Positions 37,620 through 40,031 of a stretch of DNA of 40,031 nt are shown here, one piece after another. The position numbers were made by a program, and so were the translations under genes. The notes below the pieces were generated by a model, which did not search any database, had not been told where the DNA came from, and worked only from the letters and a program-made list of their open reading frames with translations. Each line of letters starts with the position of its first letter. Positions within the stretch are counted from its first letter, which is position 1. This DNA is from Candidatus Omnitrophota bacterium (GTDB taxonomy: Bacteria > Omnitrophota > Gorgyraeia > Gygaellales > Profunditerraquicolaceae), in contig JAQUPI010000011.1 of assembly GCA_028716705.1 (NCBI GenBank), forward strand, positions 1-40,031, read 5' to 3'.

Positions 37620-38900
37620 TTATTGTGCTGACTTTACAAGGAGGGGCATGATGTCCCGGCCCAAAAGTTCACCAATGGAACCGAGTTTTGCCGCTTTTTC
37701 TGAAAAACTAAGCGAACCGTCGGGCTTGACATTCCCGCCCGAAATAAGCAAAGGCACCGGATCCGCGGAATGCGCTTTGATGGCGCAGACAGTAGAATGG
37801 TCCGCGGTAACGGCGACAATTGTATTCTCAATATCCAGCTTGGGTAAAAGCCCGGAAAAGAAAAATTTATCGATCAGCTCCACGCTTTCCCGCTTTTTGA
37901 TGAAATCTCCGTCATGCGCGGGCTCATCCGGGCCCTTTATGTGGATGTAAATCCCGTCGTATTTCTTGATGGTTTCCAGCGCTACCTTTGCCCAGACAGC
38001 GTAATCCACGTCCGGATGGCCGCTTGAAGACGGGACATCGATGACATCGATACCGGTTAACAAGGCGATCCCCTTTTCCACCGGCATCTGCACAAAAGAA
38101 CCGAAACGCAGGTTATGGACGCTCTCTATCTTCGGGAATTTCGGAAGATGGTCCCCCGCGTCGCGGGATAAAATCAGATTTCCCGGCATCTTGTTCTCCG
38201 CTACCCGTTTTTTGTTTACCGCCGCTTCATCAAGGACCTTGTGCGATTTTTGCGTAAACTCGTTAAGAAGAGAAGCCGCTTCTTTTGCCTCGCTTGAATC
38301 TTCGTAACCCGGCATGGGAACGGACTGGGAGACAAGATTTTCGAACTTTTCTTTGGCCACTCCGAATACGCCTTCCCTGTCGTAGGCGGGGTCAGTGTTA
38401 GTTATCCATCCTGAGAGTTTCGAACGCATCCCCCTGATCACCAGGACACCGCGGTGGCCGATCGTATTCTTGAATTCAAAAGTCGCTCCGGACAAAGTAA
38501 CCTTGGAGTTTATCTCTTTAGCCAAAATAGCGGCCTCTTCGGTAGTCAGGTTCCTTCCTACCCTGCGGTCTTTTATGGACACGCCGTCGGGGCCGCTTGT
38601 GGCGAAATTAACTCTCAGCGCGAGGTTACCGTCGTGTATCATCAGCCCCTCGGCAAAAGATTCCAACGGCCCCCTGCCGGTATAATATTTGTGGGCGTCA
38701 TAGCCCAGGAGGCTGATTACGGCAATATCCGATTCCGGGGCCATGCCTTTGGCTACCGGATAAACTATTCCGGTTCTTCCTTTTTGGGCAAGGCGGTCAA
38801 GGTTAGGAGTCAATGCCGCCTCCAGGGGCGTTTTGTTATTTAACTCCTTGATCGGAAGATCGCCTAATCCGTCCAAAACTATATAAAGTATCTTTTTCAT
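37620..38900 (-). CDS. apgM: Cofactor-independent phosphoglycerate mutase, archaeal ApgM type
   Basis: KKILYIVLDGLGDLPIKELNNKTPLEAALTPNLDRLAQKGRTGIVYPVAKGMAPESDIAVISLLGYD. Confidence 0.92.
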   Translation of the reverse strand: MKKILYIVLDGLGDLPIKELNNKTPLEAALTPNLDRLAQKGRTGIVYPVAKGMAPESDIAVISLLGYDAHKYYTGRGPLESFAEGLMIHDGNLALRVNFATSGPDGVSIKDRRVGRNLTTEEAAILAKEINSKVTLSGATFEFKNTIGHRGVLVIRGMRSKLSGWITNTDPAYDREGVFGVAKEKFENLVSQSVPMPGYEDSSEAKEAASLLNEFTQKSHKVLDEAAVNKKRVAENKMPGNLILSRDAGDHLPKFPKIESVHNLRFGSFVQMPVEKGIALLTGIDVIDVPSSSGHPDVDYAVWAKVALETIKKYDGIYIHIKGPDEPAHDGDFIKKRESVELIDKFFFSGLLPKLDIENTIVAVTADHSTVCAIKAHSADPVPLLISGGNVKPDGSLSFSEKAAKLGSIGELLGRDIMPLLVKSAQ

Positions 38901-40031
38901 CAGCACTTAGAAAATCCGCAGGCGTGGCATTTCTGGCATCCTTCTTCGTGGTGCAGCGCCCCTCCGCAATCCGGACAAACTCCCACAATTTCTCCGTTCG
39001 CTTCCAATTCCGCGATCATGTCATTACTGTTTTCTGCGCCATGCTCATCGCTGTGGGAATGTTTCATGGCGACGCTTGCCGGTTCCATGGAAACATCCGG
39101 GACACCACCGTTCGTCAGCCTTTTTTCTATAACACGGGCAATGGCGTCCGCGCAGGAAAATATGCGCTGGCCCTTTTCCCAGGAAGGGCTGGGGCAGCGG
39201 ATATTCCTTAACTGCTCAATAATGGATTTTACCTCTATCCCGGAACGGAAAGCGAGAGAAACAAGCCTTCCTGTAGCTTCAAGCTGGGAAGCGGCGCAGC
39301 CCCCTGCCTTACCCATCTGGGTAAAGAGCTCAAAAGGCCTGCCTTCTTCGTCGCTGTTAATGGTTACATATAAATTCCCGCATCCTGTGGCCACCTTGGT
39401 GGTTGTGCCGTTGATCACTTCCGGGCGCGGCCGGGGGGCGATCTCTTGCTTAAATTCCTGTATTTTGACTTCCTCTTTCTGCTCTTTACGGGCGATATTC
39501 AGGACCTGCTCTTCACGGCTCCTGTCACGGTAAATAGTAATGCCTTTGCAGCCTAATTCGTATGCCAGCGTGTAAGCGCGCCTCACATCTTCGTTTACCG
39601 CCTCGTGGCAAAAATTGATCGTCTTGGAAACGGCGTTATGCGTGAATTTCTGGAAAGCGGCCTGCATGCGCACATGCCATTCGGGAGAGATGTCGTGGGA
39701 AGTCACAAATACCCTTTTAACGTCTTCGGGAATCTCGGTAAAATCCTGGATGGAACTTTTTTCCGCGATCCTCTGCATTAGATCCCGGCTGTAGAATCCC
39801 CGTTTTTTCGCCACTTCCTCGAATAAAGGCTCGACCTCGGTCAGCTTATCGTTATCCATTACGTTACGATAATAAGATATGGCGAATAGCGGCTCTATGC
39901 CGGAAGAACACGGCCCGGCGATAATACTGATCGTCCATGTGGGAGCGATAGTGGTCAATGTGCCGTTACGCAGCCTCTGTGAACCTTCTTTCCTGTCATA
40001 AATGGAGCCTTTGAAAGAAGGAAAGACGCCC
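38900..40031 (-). CDS. nrdJ: Adenosylcobalamin-dependent ribonucleotide reductase, C-terminal part (N-terminus outside window)
   Basis: Frame open to window edge (..EGSQRLRNGTLTTIAPTWTISIIAGPCSSGIEPLFAISY..), TSCPD-like region (ATGCGNLYVTINSDEEGRPFELFTQMGKAGGCAASQLEATGRLVSLA) and C-terminal zinc-ribbon-like Cys motifs. Confidence 0.93.
   Translation of the reverse strand, partial: GVFPSFKGSIYDRKEGSQRLRNGTLTTIAPTWTISIIAGPCSSGIEPLFAISYYRNVMDNDKLTEVEPLFEEVAKKRGFYSRDLMQRIAEKSSIQDFTEIPEDVKRVFVTSHDISPEWHVRMQAAFQKFTHNAVSKTINFCHEAVNEDVRRAYTLAYELGCKGITIYRDRSREEQVLNIARKEQKEEVKIQEFKQEIAPRPRPEVINGTTTKVATGCGNLYVTINSDEEGRPFELFTQMGKAGGCAASQLEATGRLVSLAFRSGIEVKSIIEQLRNIRCPSPSWEKGQRIFSCADAIARVIEKRLTNGGVPDVSMEPASVAMKHSHSDEHGAENSNDMIAELEANGEIVGVCPDCGGALHHEEGCQKCHACGFSKC

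Overview
40 kb of a bacterial chromosome, with nearly every real gene on the minus strand; the style is consistent with an uncultured Omnitrophota-like lineage, but that is inference. About 0-14 kb is a dense nitrogen-assimilation island: gltB (truncated by the window edge), an orphan Fis/NtrC-C-type HTH protein, glnA, PII, amt, a predicted outer-membrane beta-barrel, a divergent PII, a sigma-70-like factor, a small Cys-rich protein, an FMN glutamate-synthase-like protein, a GAF-ANTAR protein and gdhA. About 14-25 kb holds a putative undescribed surface-fibre/secretion locus (pilin-like, chaperone-like, TPR+beta-barrel+SdrD-B-like protein, and a repeat-module secreted protein) whose upstream end joins, by overlapping genes, a malQ-doxX-ndh2-menA-TPR string. 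About 25-31 kb holds nadE, a second GAF-ANTAR gene, a second glnA, an aminotransferase and Lrp/AsnC. About 31-40 kb is housekeeping: AsmA-like, PilZ, Na/Pi-PhoU, DUF2490-like, greA, QueG-like, mnmG, apgM and nrdJ (truncated). The most interesting signal is a set of attenuator leaders (glnA, divergent glnB, sigma factor, gdhA, and the ANTAR gene itself). In several of them a small hairpin with a hexaloop carrying A1 and G4 (e.g. ACTGGC, AAAGGC, AAAGAA) overlaps the 5' arm of an intrinsic terminator, which is the architecture recognised by ANTAR antiterminators. Two GAF-ANTAR proteins are encoded in the same window. Together these suggest an ANTAR-controlled nitrogen antitermination regulon with an autoregulatory, multi-terminator leader. 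All of this was read by eye; no folding or database search was run.
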